The notes under the pieces are model-generated. The model had not been told where the DNA came from and searched no databases. It saw nothing but the letters and a program-made list of their open reading frames with translations. A stretch of DNA of 38,881 nucleotides, from the NCBI GenBank assembly GCA_003427395.1, contig BFEA01000373.1:1043169-1082049 (forward strand). Direction: 5' to 3'. The DNA comes from Chara braunii (Eukaryota; Streptophyta; Charophyceae; Charales; Characeae). Both the position numbers and the translations under genes were made by a program. Shown one piece after another: positions 30,582-38,881 of this stretch; within the stretch, counting starts at the first letter, position 1, and every line of letters begins with the position of its first letter.

Positions 30582-31421
30582 TGTTGCATGCTACGCCTGC
30601 ACACGAGGACCATTTTTCAGGCCCTGCGTTGTTCAGGCTGGAAGCCTGAATTTCAGCTCGAATGCCTGAAATCCGGGGCCCACATGCCCTGTGTCAGTTC
30701 AGCCTAAAAAAGGCCTGAGCCTTTTCAGCCTGAGACTGAGGGCTATTTTCGGGCCTACAGGCCCCATGACAGTTCAGCCCGAAAGCCTGACATCCGGGGC
30801 CCACAGGCCCTGTATCGTTTCAGCCTAAAAAGGCCTGAGCCTTTTCAGCCTGAAACTGAGGGTTATTTCTGAGCCTACAGGCCCCATGACGGTTCAGCCC
30901 GAAAGCCTGCCATCCGCGGCCCACATGCCCTGTATGGTTTCAACCTAAAAAAAGGCCTGAGCCTTTTCAGCCTGAAACTGAGGGCTATTCTCGGGCCCTC
31001 ATTAGACCGACCTGCCCTGAAACAAGCACGTTCGAGCATTGGCAGGAGCGACCTGCCCTGAAGCTTCCCTAGGGGCTAGCACACTCAGGCATTGGCAAGA
31101 GCAGCCTCCTGGACGGGCCAACAATATATAAGACTGGCCCGCCCTACAGGTAGGTAGAGGGAGACTGCCCAGGCACTCAACGTGCACTTCTACAGGCAGG
31201 GAGTAGTCTTCAGCGTTCGGCAGCAGCACTCTGGACCGCTGCACTAGTAGTAGTAGCGTTAGCTATAGTCTTCAGCGTTGGGCGCTAGTAGGAGGTAGAG
31301 TAGCGTTGGAGAGAGACAGAGATTGGGCGGAGGCCAGGGAGACTTACCCGCAGCGCCATAGCTCCAGCTCGCCATCGAGGTACCTGCAGCACAACGCCAT
31401 CATCACACGTTAGTACCTGTG
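30582..31421 (+). repeat. 3' LTR of element 2, interrupted by element 3
   Basis: Starts TGTTGCATGC. U3 contains the 120-bp repeats of the next entry. From 31004 it matches the 5' LTR, including the TATA box (31125-31132), up to TAGTACCTG (31411-31419). There element 3's LTR begins; the remaining U5 should lie beyond the window. CTGTG (31417-31421) is the candidate 5-bp target duplication. Confidence 0.85.
30664..31000. repeat. Three 120-121-bp tandem units in the U3 of element 2
   Basis: GCCTGAAATCCGGGGCCC-like words start at 30664, 30785 and 30905. Each unit includes AAAAGGC...GCCTTTT and GGCCTACAGGCC-type inverted words, so each could form two hairpins. The missing part of the 5' LTR is exactly this region plus its left flank. 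Confidence 0.85.
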
Positions 31422-32505
31422 TGGCATACGGCGTAGCCACACGGGCCCTGCAGGGCCCGTCCCGAACATTCAGCCTAAAAGCCTAAAACTTAGGGCTTAC
31501 AGGCCCCGTTCGTTTCACCCTGGATGCTGAAAAACGAGGGCCTGCAGGCCCTACCCCGTTTCAACCTATCTTTTCAGACCCAGAGTTTTCAGCCTGAAAC
31601 GGAGGGCCATTTTCAGGCCCTCATTGTTTCGACCTGCCCCTAAGACTCGGGCACGGAAACAAGGATGCGGAACAGACCCAAAATAGTCTGTTCCTCACGT
31701 GCTCGAGCAGGAGCTGCAGTTGCAGCCCCTGCCTCCCTTCGGCAGGCTCAAGCGGCACACCCGTAGTACATAGGAGGTTCCCATGCACTTCACGGGTAGG
31801 TAGTTCAGTAGGCACGAGGTAGTATTCAGGAGATCGGCCGCAACACTCACGAGGAGCGTTGCAGTAGTCTTCAGCGTTAGGCAGTAGTGGTAGCGCTAGC
31901 TGTAGTCTTCGGCGTTGGGCGCCATAGCTGTAGTTGTAGTCTTTAGCGCTGGGCGCTGGTAGGTGGTTGATCGTAGAGTGGGAGAGAGACTAGCGGAGGC
32001 CAGTGTTACTTACCTGTGTCGCCATCGCTCCAGCTCCATCTTCGTGGTACCTCCATCAAGGCGCCAACTTCACAGGTTAGTACTGGACACAGAGAGAGAG
32101 AGAGTTCTTCTTCCTCTTCAAAGTCCACCTTCTCTTCTCACCCTCTCGCCACCTGACTTCTCAGACTACGACAGAGAGAGACAGAGTTGTGACTTGAGAC
32201 TTGACGACATTGGATCCAGACTTGACATTTGGGATTCAGACATTCCGACGAGGGACTATTTGAGCTTGTGCCAAAGACTTGGTGTTGATGACATTCCCAT
32301 CTTCCCCCTCCTCTTCGTCTATCCCCTTCCTCTTCGTCTGTGTATGGTATGGGCTGGCGCTGTCTTCCTGTGTGAAGCGCCAGACCCATTCACACCTTGT
32401 AGCGATGATGATGATGTATGTTCAGGGCTGCATTACAACATTGATTGTTCGGATCATTGGTATCTAAGTCTTCCGCTGTGTTATCTTGTACTTTGTATTG
32501 AAAGG
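31422..32505 (+). repeat. 5' LTR of element 3 (U5 end cut)
   Basis: Contains a perfect 20-bp palindrome at 31441-31460, three TAGTCTTCAGCGYTGGGCGC-like words (near 31867, 31904, 31938), a GA tract (32091-32104) and a pyrimidine-rich U5. ATCTAAGTCTTCCGCTGTG (32462-32480) aligns with ATCTCAAAATCTTCCGTTGTG in element 2's U5 (about 24013), showing that the LTR continues at least to about 32495. The true LTR end and PBS are missing at the joint. Confidence 0.8.
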
Positions 32506-32520
32506 TCGGTTCTTGTTCTG

Positions 32521-33587
32521 GTCTGCGTAGGGATTGCGGTTGCGGGGCTTGCTTCGTCGACAAACTTCGCAAGAGTTGCATACCGAGTGACATCGGTAAT
32601 GAGGTCAGTCCATTGGAATCGTTGTCGAAGCCGTGCAATAGTGTGGTTGACTCCGAAATGGCCGGTGAGTCGTGCATCATGATACTCGCACAGGAGGCGA
32701 GTCCGAAGACAACGGTCGCGTGGGACACATAGTAAGTCCTTGCCTCTCGAGTGGAGGAGCAAGTACCCGTCGGCAATGCGGTAGTGGCTGGCCGGCAGGT
32801 GATCCGAAGATAGTTGTGCATAGAGCGTGCCGGAGTCCGGATCAGACTGATATGCCCGGATGAAGTGTCGCTGAAGCTCCTCGTCCAATGCGAAGGCATG
32901 ATGTGTCATAGCGCAAAGATCAGGTNTTCGCGAGAGTGCATCTGCTGCGCGNTTGGAGAGGCCGGGGACATGCTTTGGTGTGAAGTCAAATTGGTCGATG
33001 AAGTACATCCATCGTCCGATCGTGCTGCTCACCGTGTCCTGCGTCTTGTAGTAGGTCAATGGATTGTTGTATGTGACCCATGTGAACCTACCACGCCCAA
33101 GGAGGAAGTGCCGCCAGCGCTTGAGAGCCATCACGAATGCGAGCAGCTCCTTCTTCCTTGCATCATCCAGCGAGTTGATGGGAGGTACTTTGTGGCTGAA
33201 ATACTCCACAGGGTGTCAGTCGTCGCCGTCGTGTTGTTCTAAGACTGCCCCAATGCCATAGCCGGAAGCGTCCGTAGTCACTCACGTCGGCAGGGTGGGG
33301 TCATAGATGCTAAGGACGGGTGCCATGAGCATAGCCGTCTTAAGTGCTTGGAATGATCGGCGTGTGTCGTCATGGAATACGAATGGCACCTTTGGCGACT
33401 GTAACCTCGTCATAGGTGCAGCAATCTTGGAATATCCGGTGATGAATCGCTGATAGTAGCCCGCCAACCCCATGAATGAACGAACGTCCGTGGTGTTGGT
33501 GGGCTCGGACCATACTCGTAGGGCCTCGATCTTGTCCGCAAGCGGACGGATGCCTTGAGGCGTCACGTAGTGTCCCAAGTACTCCAA
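32521..33587 (-). pseudogene. pol: Pol fragment: RT thumb, RNase H and integrase zinc finger (element 3, inverted)
   Basis: From 33587 leftward: LGHYVTP, SFMGLAGYYQRF, then TTDASGYGIGAVL, DARKKELLAFV, TYNNPLTYY (Tyr where an Asp is usual), ADALSR, and the finger GHFGVNHTI. A frameshift near 32548 lies before the CEVCRRSK half of the finger, after which homology stops at about 32521. Two in-frame TGA stops (33282 and near 33218) stand where element 2 has Arg and Trp. Ns at 32926 and 32952. The integrase core that should follow is on the plus strand at 37552. Confidence 0.85.
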
Positions 33588-33680
33588 CTCCTGCTGTGCG
33601 AACTCGCACTTGTGGCGGTTCGGAGCACACGTAGTGTCCCAAGTACTCCAACTCCTGCTGTGCGAACTCGCACTTATGGC
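33564..33680. repeat. 53-bp direct duplication at the RT deletion joint
   Basis: Copies 33564-33616 and 33628-33680 differ at one base and are offset by 64. On the minus strand each encodes KCEFAQQELEYLGHY, the block just after the RT palm. It lies exactly where the RT core is missing. Confidence 0.9.
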
Positions 33681-34216
33681 AATGAGCTAGGCCGAATCCA
33701 GCCTTTCTCTGGAAGGTCGTTGAGTTGTGCGCGGAGCGCACTTAACTCTTCCTTGCTCATTCGGTAGATGCAACCGCGCGGAGGTACGCCCAAGTCCTCG
33801 AGGATGATCTTGTGGCGGATGGGTCGATCCGGTACTACTCCGTGCGGGCCTTCGAACACGTTGCTGTAGGCGTCGAGAAGTTCGAAGATGAGTGGATCCG
33901 AAGGTGAGTCCGTCGATGAAACGTCATGGGGCGGGAGGGCGTGGAGAAAANACACCCCCATCTCCTCGATGTCGTCTCTGATGATGGAAGCTCACATGCT
34001 TGCGGCGGATACCACGTGGCAGCTGATCGAAGGATGAGGAAGAGGCACCGTGCATGGAACTAATACTTCGTTCCGGTCACGAATGTGAACGGTGCGGTTG
34101 AAGAAGTTCATCGGGTGATCCTTGCTTCGCAACCATGACATGCCCAAGATCATGTCGAATTTGGTGTCCAGAATGTCAAAGGACACCGCCTCACTTGCGT
34201 GAGGGGCAAAGTACAC
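33674..34216 (-). pseudogene. pol: Protease end and RT connector (element 3, inverted); RT core deleted
   Basis: 34216-33992 holds FDMILGMSWL, the second protease strand, then PLPHPSISCHVV. 33961-33674 holds the connector GVVPDRPIRHKIIL, GCIYRMSKEELSALRAQL and GWIRPSS. The next expected portion, some 150 codons with motif A, motif B and YLDD, is absent: the sequence jumps to HKCEFAQQELEYLGHY. This element could not encode a polymerase. An N at 33951 and a stop near 33986 also interrupt it. Confidence 0.85.
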
Positions 34217-34974
34217 TGGACGGCGTCAATGCACTGGTCGATGGACTTGTGCGTATGACCGTCTGCCAGGGTGACTTGCGTAGGCTGGGACTTCCTCCGG
34301 ACACGTGGGCCAAGGCCGGCGCATACCATGAAGTCCTGGCTGATGTAGTTGCGAACTGCTCCGCAATCGATCAAGGCACTGCAGGTCGCCTCTCCGATGT
34401 CGTCGTACCGTTGCGTCTTGAACTCGCGGTCGATCTTCGCGATGAAAACGTGAAGGTCGACAACCTCTGCTCCGGCGTCCATCAACGGAGTTGGTACTGC
34501 AGTGTGCAAGTAGTCCCGCAATTGTGCCATAAGCACATTGCAATGCGGTTTCGACAATCGTCCGGTCGAGGGAACGGGCATCCACTAGAAGTCCGTGAAC
34601 GTCAATGGGTCGAGCTCTTCAAGTCTTGACCATGATGTCGAATCGCTGGCGATAGATTGCGGCGAAGCTGCCGAATCAGTTGCAAATGGTGATGAAACCG
34701 TGCATGCGGTGGACTGTTGCACGTGGAGCGGTTGGTCCAGCGGTGGAACCAAGTGGACAGCATAATCCTCGCAAGTATACCGAGGACTTGCGACATTCGC
34801 ATCCTCCCCAGATGTGCAGGAGGCCGCTAGCAAGGCGGCCGAATCTGTCGGAGTAGAAGGTGGAGTCGCCTCACCTTCCGCGGAGCTCAGTTTCCCGAGC
34901 TGAAGCGGGGTCGCACATCCTCCTTGCCCTGATCTTGGAACAGGGAGGTCTTGTGCTTGGTGTTGTTGCACCAA
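34150..34974 (-). pseudogene. pol: Pol N-terminal linker and protease (element 3, inverted)
   Basis: 34974-34585 is a low-complexity linker homologous to element 2's, ending LDPLTFTDF and a TAG. 34581-34150 continues in the same frame with RYDDIGEATCSALIDCGAVRN: the protease signature has Asp-Cys-Gly instead of Asp-Ser-Gly. A frameshift near 34210 moves the rest of the protease to the next entry's frame. Confidence 0.8.
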
Positions 34975-36470
34975 TAGCAGCTGCCGTAGCGGCCGCGAAC
35001 CTTATACTCCGCCTCGGTCAAGCCAAACTTGACCCATGAAAACTGTCTTGGCTGTCCATTTCGGGCCTGCGATGCGGATTTCGCCTTCCCATTGTTGCGA
35101 GACTTGTTGGTGCTTCGCGGCTGGACAACAGCCACCTGATCTCCGTCACTTGATGCTGGAGTGGTTGATGGGTTATCTCCACTGTTCTGCTAGACTGCAG
35201 CGAAGTGCTGCTGTCGCGGACTAGTTCGTACCTTCTCCACATAGGTCGGATGCCATGATGTTGATTTCTCTTGTGCAGCTGACCTGTTGGTCTTGATGAT
35301 CTCCCTCGCTTTGTCAATGATCTCCGCAAAGGTTGAGTACTGCTCGCCATCACCAAGAGCCTGGCTCAATGCAGCACAGGACCTGTTGTAGAACTCACGG
35401 CGTAGATGCTCGAATGGTAAGTTCAGATTGGGCACAACCGCAATCTTCTGCCACTCCGTGAGCCAGTCCCGTGTTGCTGTGTTGCCCTGTGACATGGTGA
35501 ACAATCGGTTGATGGCGAGTGTCGGCGCGTCGTCGACGATGAACCGCTTCTTCCACAGNGGTGTCAGTTCCTCCCATGTGATTACGTCCTTCAAGTCTGG
35601 TACGTCGACGTCGTGGGAGGTTGCCAGGTGGGTCAACCAGGTCTGGCATCCGCCCTTTGAGTTCAGGAACAGGGCGCCGATGTATTTGTGCTTAGCGACA
35701 GGCAGAATCCTGAGTTGCGTCGTGAATGCCTCCCACCAGAGGGTCGGATCCTGCTGCGTGTAGTCGTCGAACTTTTCGAGTTGGAAAGTTGGCATCTTCT
35801 GATTGCCATCTGTGTTCGTCGACTGCAACTATTGGACCTCGGTACTCAAGGTATGCAGCTGAGTGCTGATGGTGGACGGCGCAGCGAAGGTGTTAATGTC
35901 GCCGAGCATTGCCAGGATGTGGTCAACGCGTTCCTCCAGTTGGCGGCTAGAGGGTGCACTGTTGGAAGCCCGAACAGTTGGTCCTGGTACAGCCTTTTCC
36001 AGGTCCAGCAATCGGGCATTGAGTGCCCGAGTTGCATCCTCGTGGCTCTGCACTGTGCGGCGGAGCGTCGCCAACTCCTCATGCAGTTGCGTCAGGTCCT
36101 GTTACAGCATTGACCGTTGGTAGTTGCAAGCATACAGCAACCGTGTCACGAGTTTGGAGAGGAACTCCTTATGCTGCTCTTCCGGTGTTGCCTTGTCGCC
36201 GTTCGGTTCAAAAAGCCAGAACTTGAGTCTGTCGATGCTTGTGGCTTCATGCCGCTGTAGCAGATCCTGGGCTTCCTTGCGGCGAGTCTGGGAATCTGTG
36301 TCTGCATCGGCCTGTAGCCGCAGCTTCTCTGTTGCTGCTGCCTCTTTAACTTGTACGCGGGCAGCCTCGACTGCCAGCAGGCGTTGTTCCTCAGCCTCTA
36401 TCTGAGCCAGGCAACGCTGCTTGTACGCGGCAATGGTCTCATTGGCCAGTTGGCCTAGTAGGCCCGTCAT
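34887..36470 (-). pseudogene. gag: Gag of element 3 (inverted; three in-frame stops)
   Basis: One minus frame from the Met at 36470 to a stop at 34887, interrupted by TAA (36104-36102), TAG (35831-35829) and TAG (35192-35190). N-terminal Ala/Glu/Arg coiled coil, a second coiled coil (36100-35830), a capsid-like region with WWEAF and WLTHLA blocks (35760-35560), and a knuckle CYWCNNTKHKTSLF whose last Cys is Phe. Domain order and lengths match element 2's Gag. An upstream Met at 36503 exists but lies inside the TGACGTGG array. N at 35559. Confidence 0.85.
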
Positions 36471-36476
36471 GTTGTT

Positions 36477-36780
36477 GACGTGGCACTGCTGCTTACGTGG
36501 CACTGCTGATGTGGCACTCCTGACGTGGCACTGTGTCTAACGTGGTACTGCTGACGTGGCAAAGTGTCGGACGTCACTGCTGACGTGGCACTGTGTCTGA
36601 CGTGGCACTGCTGTCGTGGCACTATGTCTGCGTGGCAATGTGACCTGGCACTGCTGACGTGGCACCGCTGATCTGGCACTGTGACGTGGCACTGCTGACG
36701 TGGCACTGTGACTTGGCACTGTGACGTGGGACTGCTGACATGACACTGCTGATCTGGCACTGTGACGTGGCACTGTACCG
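36477..36780 (-). repeat. Array of about 21 TGACGTGGCACTG-type units before gag
   Basis: Degenerate 11-21-base units. Nine contain exact TGACGTGGCA and one more TGACGTGGG. Read in gag's direction the word is TGCCACGTCAGCAG, as at 24897-24985 in element 2. TGACGTGG is the UPRE/C-box-like site bound by bZIP factors. Confidence 0.9.
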
Positions 36781-37545
36781 AAACAGGATGCATGCAAGGG
36801 GTGGGTGGGAGGGAAAACGGAGGGAGGTAACCAACCCAACAATACTTTCCTCCGGCCCTAATCAACAGATAAAATAAAATAAAAAATAAAAAGAGAACTA
36901 CTTCCTTTTTTTTTTTTTTTTTTGTATATATCTGTCGATTTATGATGAGTAGGATATGTCAGAAGAGTATTATGAACGAGATCTAGGCTAGGTGCCGCAA
37001 AGTTTCGGCTNTTACCAACTGCGATCTTGAAAAAAAAAATTTGCGAAATGGAGTAAAGATGCGATTTTCAGAAGACATCGAAATCCAGTTTCTGAGAATA
37101 TGCAACCTCCGAATATGCCTAACGCAATATTGGTAGGCTTCGCAAGATTCGGTTTTCAAAAAAAAATTTGCGAGATAGAATTGAAATGCGATTTTCAGAA
37201 AACAATAATTTCAGTTTCCGATAATATGACCATTTCTATCGTTATCCCAAAATGCCTAGAGAACAAGATACTAACTTTAGGAATTTCAGCTATGTATGCG
37301 AAATATCAAAGAAACGAATTGCAACTATCGGGAATTTTCAGACAAAACAAAATGCGATTTATCAGAAATTTTCAGATATTTTCTACGTAAAAACGAAATA
37401 CCAATATCAGAAATTTTCAGGTAAAACGGAATGCGAATATCAGAAAACGAAATGCAACTATCGGGAATTTTCAAGCAAAACGAAATGCGATTATCAGAAA
37501 TTTTCAGATAGTTGTTGCGATAATTTTTTTTTCCAGAGATTTGAC
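36781..37545 (-). other. Leader of element 3 (inverted)
   Basis: Corresponds to element 2's leader: A+T-rich with poly-T (36906-36923), N at 37011 and the 33-bp repeats below. A TTGGTAA word on the minus strand near 37013 resembles a PBS start, but the order of blocks makes it internal to the leader. Confidence 0.6.
37315..37520 (-). repeat. About six units of a 21-46-bp (mostly about 33-bp) minisatellite in the leader
   Basis: On the plus strand units read AACGAAATGCRAYTATCRG then GAATTTTCAG. Variants with CAACTATCGGGAATTTTC alternate with ATTATCAGAAATTTTC. Diverged copies continue left to about 37040. Open frames here are repeat artefacts. Confidence 0.75.
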
Positions 37546-37551
37546 TAAGTC

Positions 37552-38402
37552 CTACCTCGCGACCGGCTCGGGCACGACGGCATCCTCACGGTTGTGGACC
37601 GATTGAGTAAGTACCGCGTTTTCTCCCTTGCAAGTACTACTCCACGGCTCCCGAGCTGGCACGCCTCCTGCACACTGGTTGGATTTGTGGCCACGGTGTA
37701 CCAAAAGTCATTGTCAGCGACCGCGACACTCGTTTCATGTCGGCGTTTTGGACCGCTCTCATGCAGGAGTCCGGCTCAACAATGAAACCAAGTTCGGCTC
37801 GACATCCTCAGACAGACGGGCAGACGGAGCGGGCACATCAAACCGCTCAAATGATGCTTCGTACGTTAATCCGTCCGGACCAGAAAGATTGGGTTGACCG
37901 CCTCCCCGACATCGAGTTCACCTACAACACTTCGGTGCATCGGGCGATCGGCGTGACTCCATTCGAGTTGCACCACGGTGGACGGAAAGGCCGGATCTTC
38001 GCCGACCTTCTCCTCCCTCGACCAGCCGACATTGACGCTGCCTGCTCTCCCGCTTCCGTCCGGAAGTACAGGGAATTGCTGACTCAAGCCCGCGCAAATA
38101 TGCAAAAGGCTCAAGTCCGCATGCAGCAGCAAGCCAACAGGCGTCGCGTACCATGTCCCATCCGCGCCAGTGATCTGGTTTGGGTCTCCACGGAAGAGTT
38201 TGCACTGGAACAGGATGTTTCACGCAAACTGCTTCCCAAGTGGTTTAGACCTTGGTCTGTGACAGCAGCCGCAGACGATGAGCCCGATGGCACTTTATTT
38301 GTGATCAACATTCCAGAGCATCTGACGGTCCATCCGGTCTTCCACACCTCGAAGCTGGCAACATACACGCCAGCCAAGAGCGATGACTTTCCGGACCGAT
38401 GA
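37552..38402 (+). pseudogene. pol: Integrase core and C-terminus of element 3
   Basis: Begins abruptly in integrase at LPRDRLGHDGILTVVDRLSKY. A one-base shift near 37625 separates this from the remainder, which has VSDRDTRFMSAFW (second Asp), HPQTDGQTERAHQT (Glu kept), the DLVWVSTEEF block and HPVFHTSKLATYTPA. The first catalytic Asp would lie in the missing joint. Ends at TGA 38400-38402 in a spot where element 2 has a sense codon. Integrase would join the cDNA to the host chromosome. Confidence 0.85.
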
Positions 38403-38678
38403 TCGCAGGACCCTCCTTCTATGGATGTCCATCAGGAAGTTGACCGCGTCATCTCCGGTCGCAAGTACGACAGCAAGCCGCGGCAGTACAAAGTCACATT
38501 CAAAGCGTGCGATCGCGACGACACTCGGTGGATTTCAGGCGCATATTTGAAAGCATCCGCACCGCTGATCTACGCGCATTATGAAAAGCGGAGGTTAGCT
38601 CAAGAAGCTTCACGACCAGCCCCGCCCACCCGGGCTGTGGTCCCTCCCTCAGACAAACAGGTTTGCCCTCGCAGGTAA
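38403..38678 (+). pseudogene. Chromodomain-like tail of element 3
   Basis: Same frame after the stop. EVDRVISGRKYDSK, then QYKVTFKACDRDDTRWIS, then LIYAHYEKRR follow the three-strand-plus-helix order of a chromodomain. A Pro-rich tail ends at TAA near 38676. This is the best preserved chromodomain here with element 1's. Confidence 0.7.
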
Positions 38679-38690
38679 GCTCGGCTCTTC

Positions 38691-38705
38691 AAGGAGGGGG
38701 GGGGG
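38691..38705 (+). promoter_or_regulatory. Polypurine tract of element 3
   Basis: AAGGAGGGGGGGGGG directly before the TGGCATACGG LTR start. Confidence 0.85.
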
Positions 38706-38881
38706 TGGCATACGGCGTAGCCACACGGGCCTTGCAGGGCCCGTCCCGGACATTCAGCCTAAAAGCCTAAAACTTAGGGCTTAGAGGCCCCGTTCGTTTC
38801 AGCCTGGATGCTGAAAAACGAGGGCTTGCAGGCCCTACCCCGTTTCAGCCTATTTCTGGGTCTTTTCAGACCCAGAGTTTT
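38706..38881 (+). repeat. 3' LTR of element 3, cut by window end
   Basis: Matches 31422-31587 at about 96%, with an 8-base insertion near 38855. The 20-bp palindrome of the 5' copy is here broken by one C-to-T change. Confidence 0.9.

Larger units (their letters stand above)
23162..31421 (+). mobile_element. Element 2: near-complete Ty3/gypsy chromovirus
   Basis: Order: 5' LTR (first 422 bp lost), PBS, 840-bp leader, gag, protease, RT, RNase H, integrase, degraded chromodomain, polypurine tract, 3' LTR interrupted at 31421 by element 3. A full LTR would be about 1430 bp. gag and pol are in different frames. Stops, two internal pol frameshifts and several catalytic substitutions make it non-autonomous. 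The overlapping LTR parts (23162-23575 with 31004-31416) are about 93% identical by eye, mostly transitions. Confidence 0.9.
32506..37551 (-). other. Inverted internal segment of element 3
   Basis: Minus-strand block whose order from right to left is leader, gag, protease, RT connector, RNase H, integrase zinc finger. It has no LTR, PBS or polypurine tract at either end. CTAAGTC occurs at 32464-32470 and again at 37545-37551, a possible microhomology near the joints. A separate nested insertion is the alternative but would need two truncations that happen to complement the plus-strand remainder. Confidence 0.75.
31422..38881 (+). mobile_element. Element 3: chromovirus with inverted interior, nested in element 2
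   Basis: 5' LTR starts TGGCATACGG at 31422 and the same start recurs at 38706 after a polypurine tract, so both LTRs are plus-oriented. Integrase core and chromodomain (37552-38678) are plus. Leader, gag, protease, RT connector, RNase H and integrase zinc finger (37545 down to 32521) are minus. The pieces do not overlap in content and together give one pol, with about 24 codons missing at the joint. The 170 comparable LTR bases differ at about six sites plus an 8-bp indel (about 96%). Confidence 0.8.

Noticed and set aside
32458-32470. TGGTATCTAAGTC as a primer-binding site for element 3
   Set aside because: Only the first seven bases fit, and the sequence around it aligns with the U5 of element 2's LTR, so it lies inside the LTR.
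31963-32682. 239-codon plus-strand frame
   Set aside because: It runs across the LTR of element 3 and into the antisense of integrase/RNase H; no independent domain.
36467-36865. Minus frames rich in Cys-His-Val-Ser repeats
   Set aside because: Produced by translating the TGACGTGG minisatellite; not a zinc-finger protein.
37010-37018. Minus-strand TTGGTAA word as a primer-binding site
   Set aside because: It lies between the minisatellite part of the leader and gag, whereas the PBS must precede the whole leader; it also contains an N.

Overview
The window is repeat-dense nuclear DNA of a eukaryote, most probably a green plant or charophyte alga. The main evidence is a stack of chromodomain-bearing Ty3/gypsy LTR retrotransposons. 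One of them has a primer-binding site (TGGTATCGGAGC, 24172-24183) differing by one base from the initiator-Met tRNA site usual in plant elements. The rest is MITE-like elements, microsatellites, diverged tandem arrays and scattered single Ns typical of a draft assembly. The species assignment is inference (Chara-like is a guess). No rRNA gene, intact tRNA gene, CRISPR array or bacterial operon is visible, and no host gene can be called with confidence.

Left part (1-16.7 kb). Positions 1-966 are microsatellites and simple-sequence inverted repeats. Two open frames (1647-2246 and 13791-14480) might be coding but match no family I recognise. Three non-autonomous transposon candidates are seen: a Tc1/mariner-like MITE (2809-3639, TA target, 30-bp terminal repeats), an A+T-rich foldback element (4991-5511), and an element with 11-bp target duplications and G+C-rich ends (6822-7354). 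Around them are diverged tandem arrays: about 175-bp units each carrying a hairpin (4.8-6.4 kb), hairpins with a shared loop (8.3-9.0 kb), 120-125-bp units (9.27-9.74 kb), a 234-bp duplication (10.4-10.9 kb), and arrays of 45, 110 and about 200 bp (15.1-16.6 kb).

Right part (16.8-38.9 kb). Three Ty3/gypsy elements lie in a row on the plus strand. Element 1 (16776-22238) has a left-truncated 5' LTR, a Gag remnant, RT, RNase H, integrase and a chromodomain, with many stops. It abuts a minus-strand LINE fragment (22239-23100). Element 2 (23162-31421) is the most complete: LTR, TATA box, PBS, leader, Gag, protease, RT, RNase H, integrase, chromodomain, polypurine tract and 3' LTR, but with stops, frameshifts and lost catalytic acids. 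Element 3 (31422 to beyond the end) is inserted in element 2's 3' LTR. Its interior from the leader through the integrase zinc finger lies on the minus strand, while the integrase core, chromodomain, polypurine tract and both LTR starts lie on the plus strand. The simplest reading is one element whose inside was flipped in place, with small deletions at both joints. LTR identity by eye (about 90%, 93% and 96% for elements 1, 2 and 3) agrees with the nesting order.

Nothing here looks like a working gene system. The most notable signals are the flipped element, a dense array of bZIP/UPRE-like TGACGTGG motifs just upstream of gag in two elements, and the hairpin arrays of the left half.
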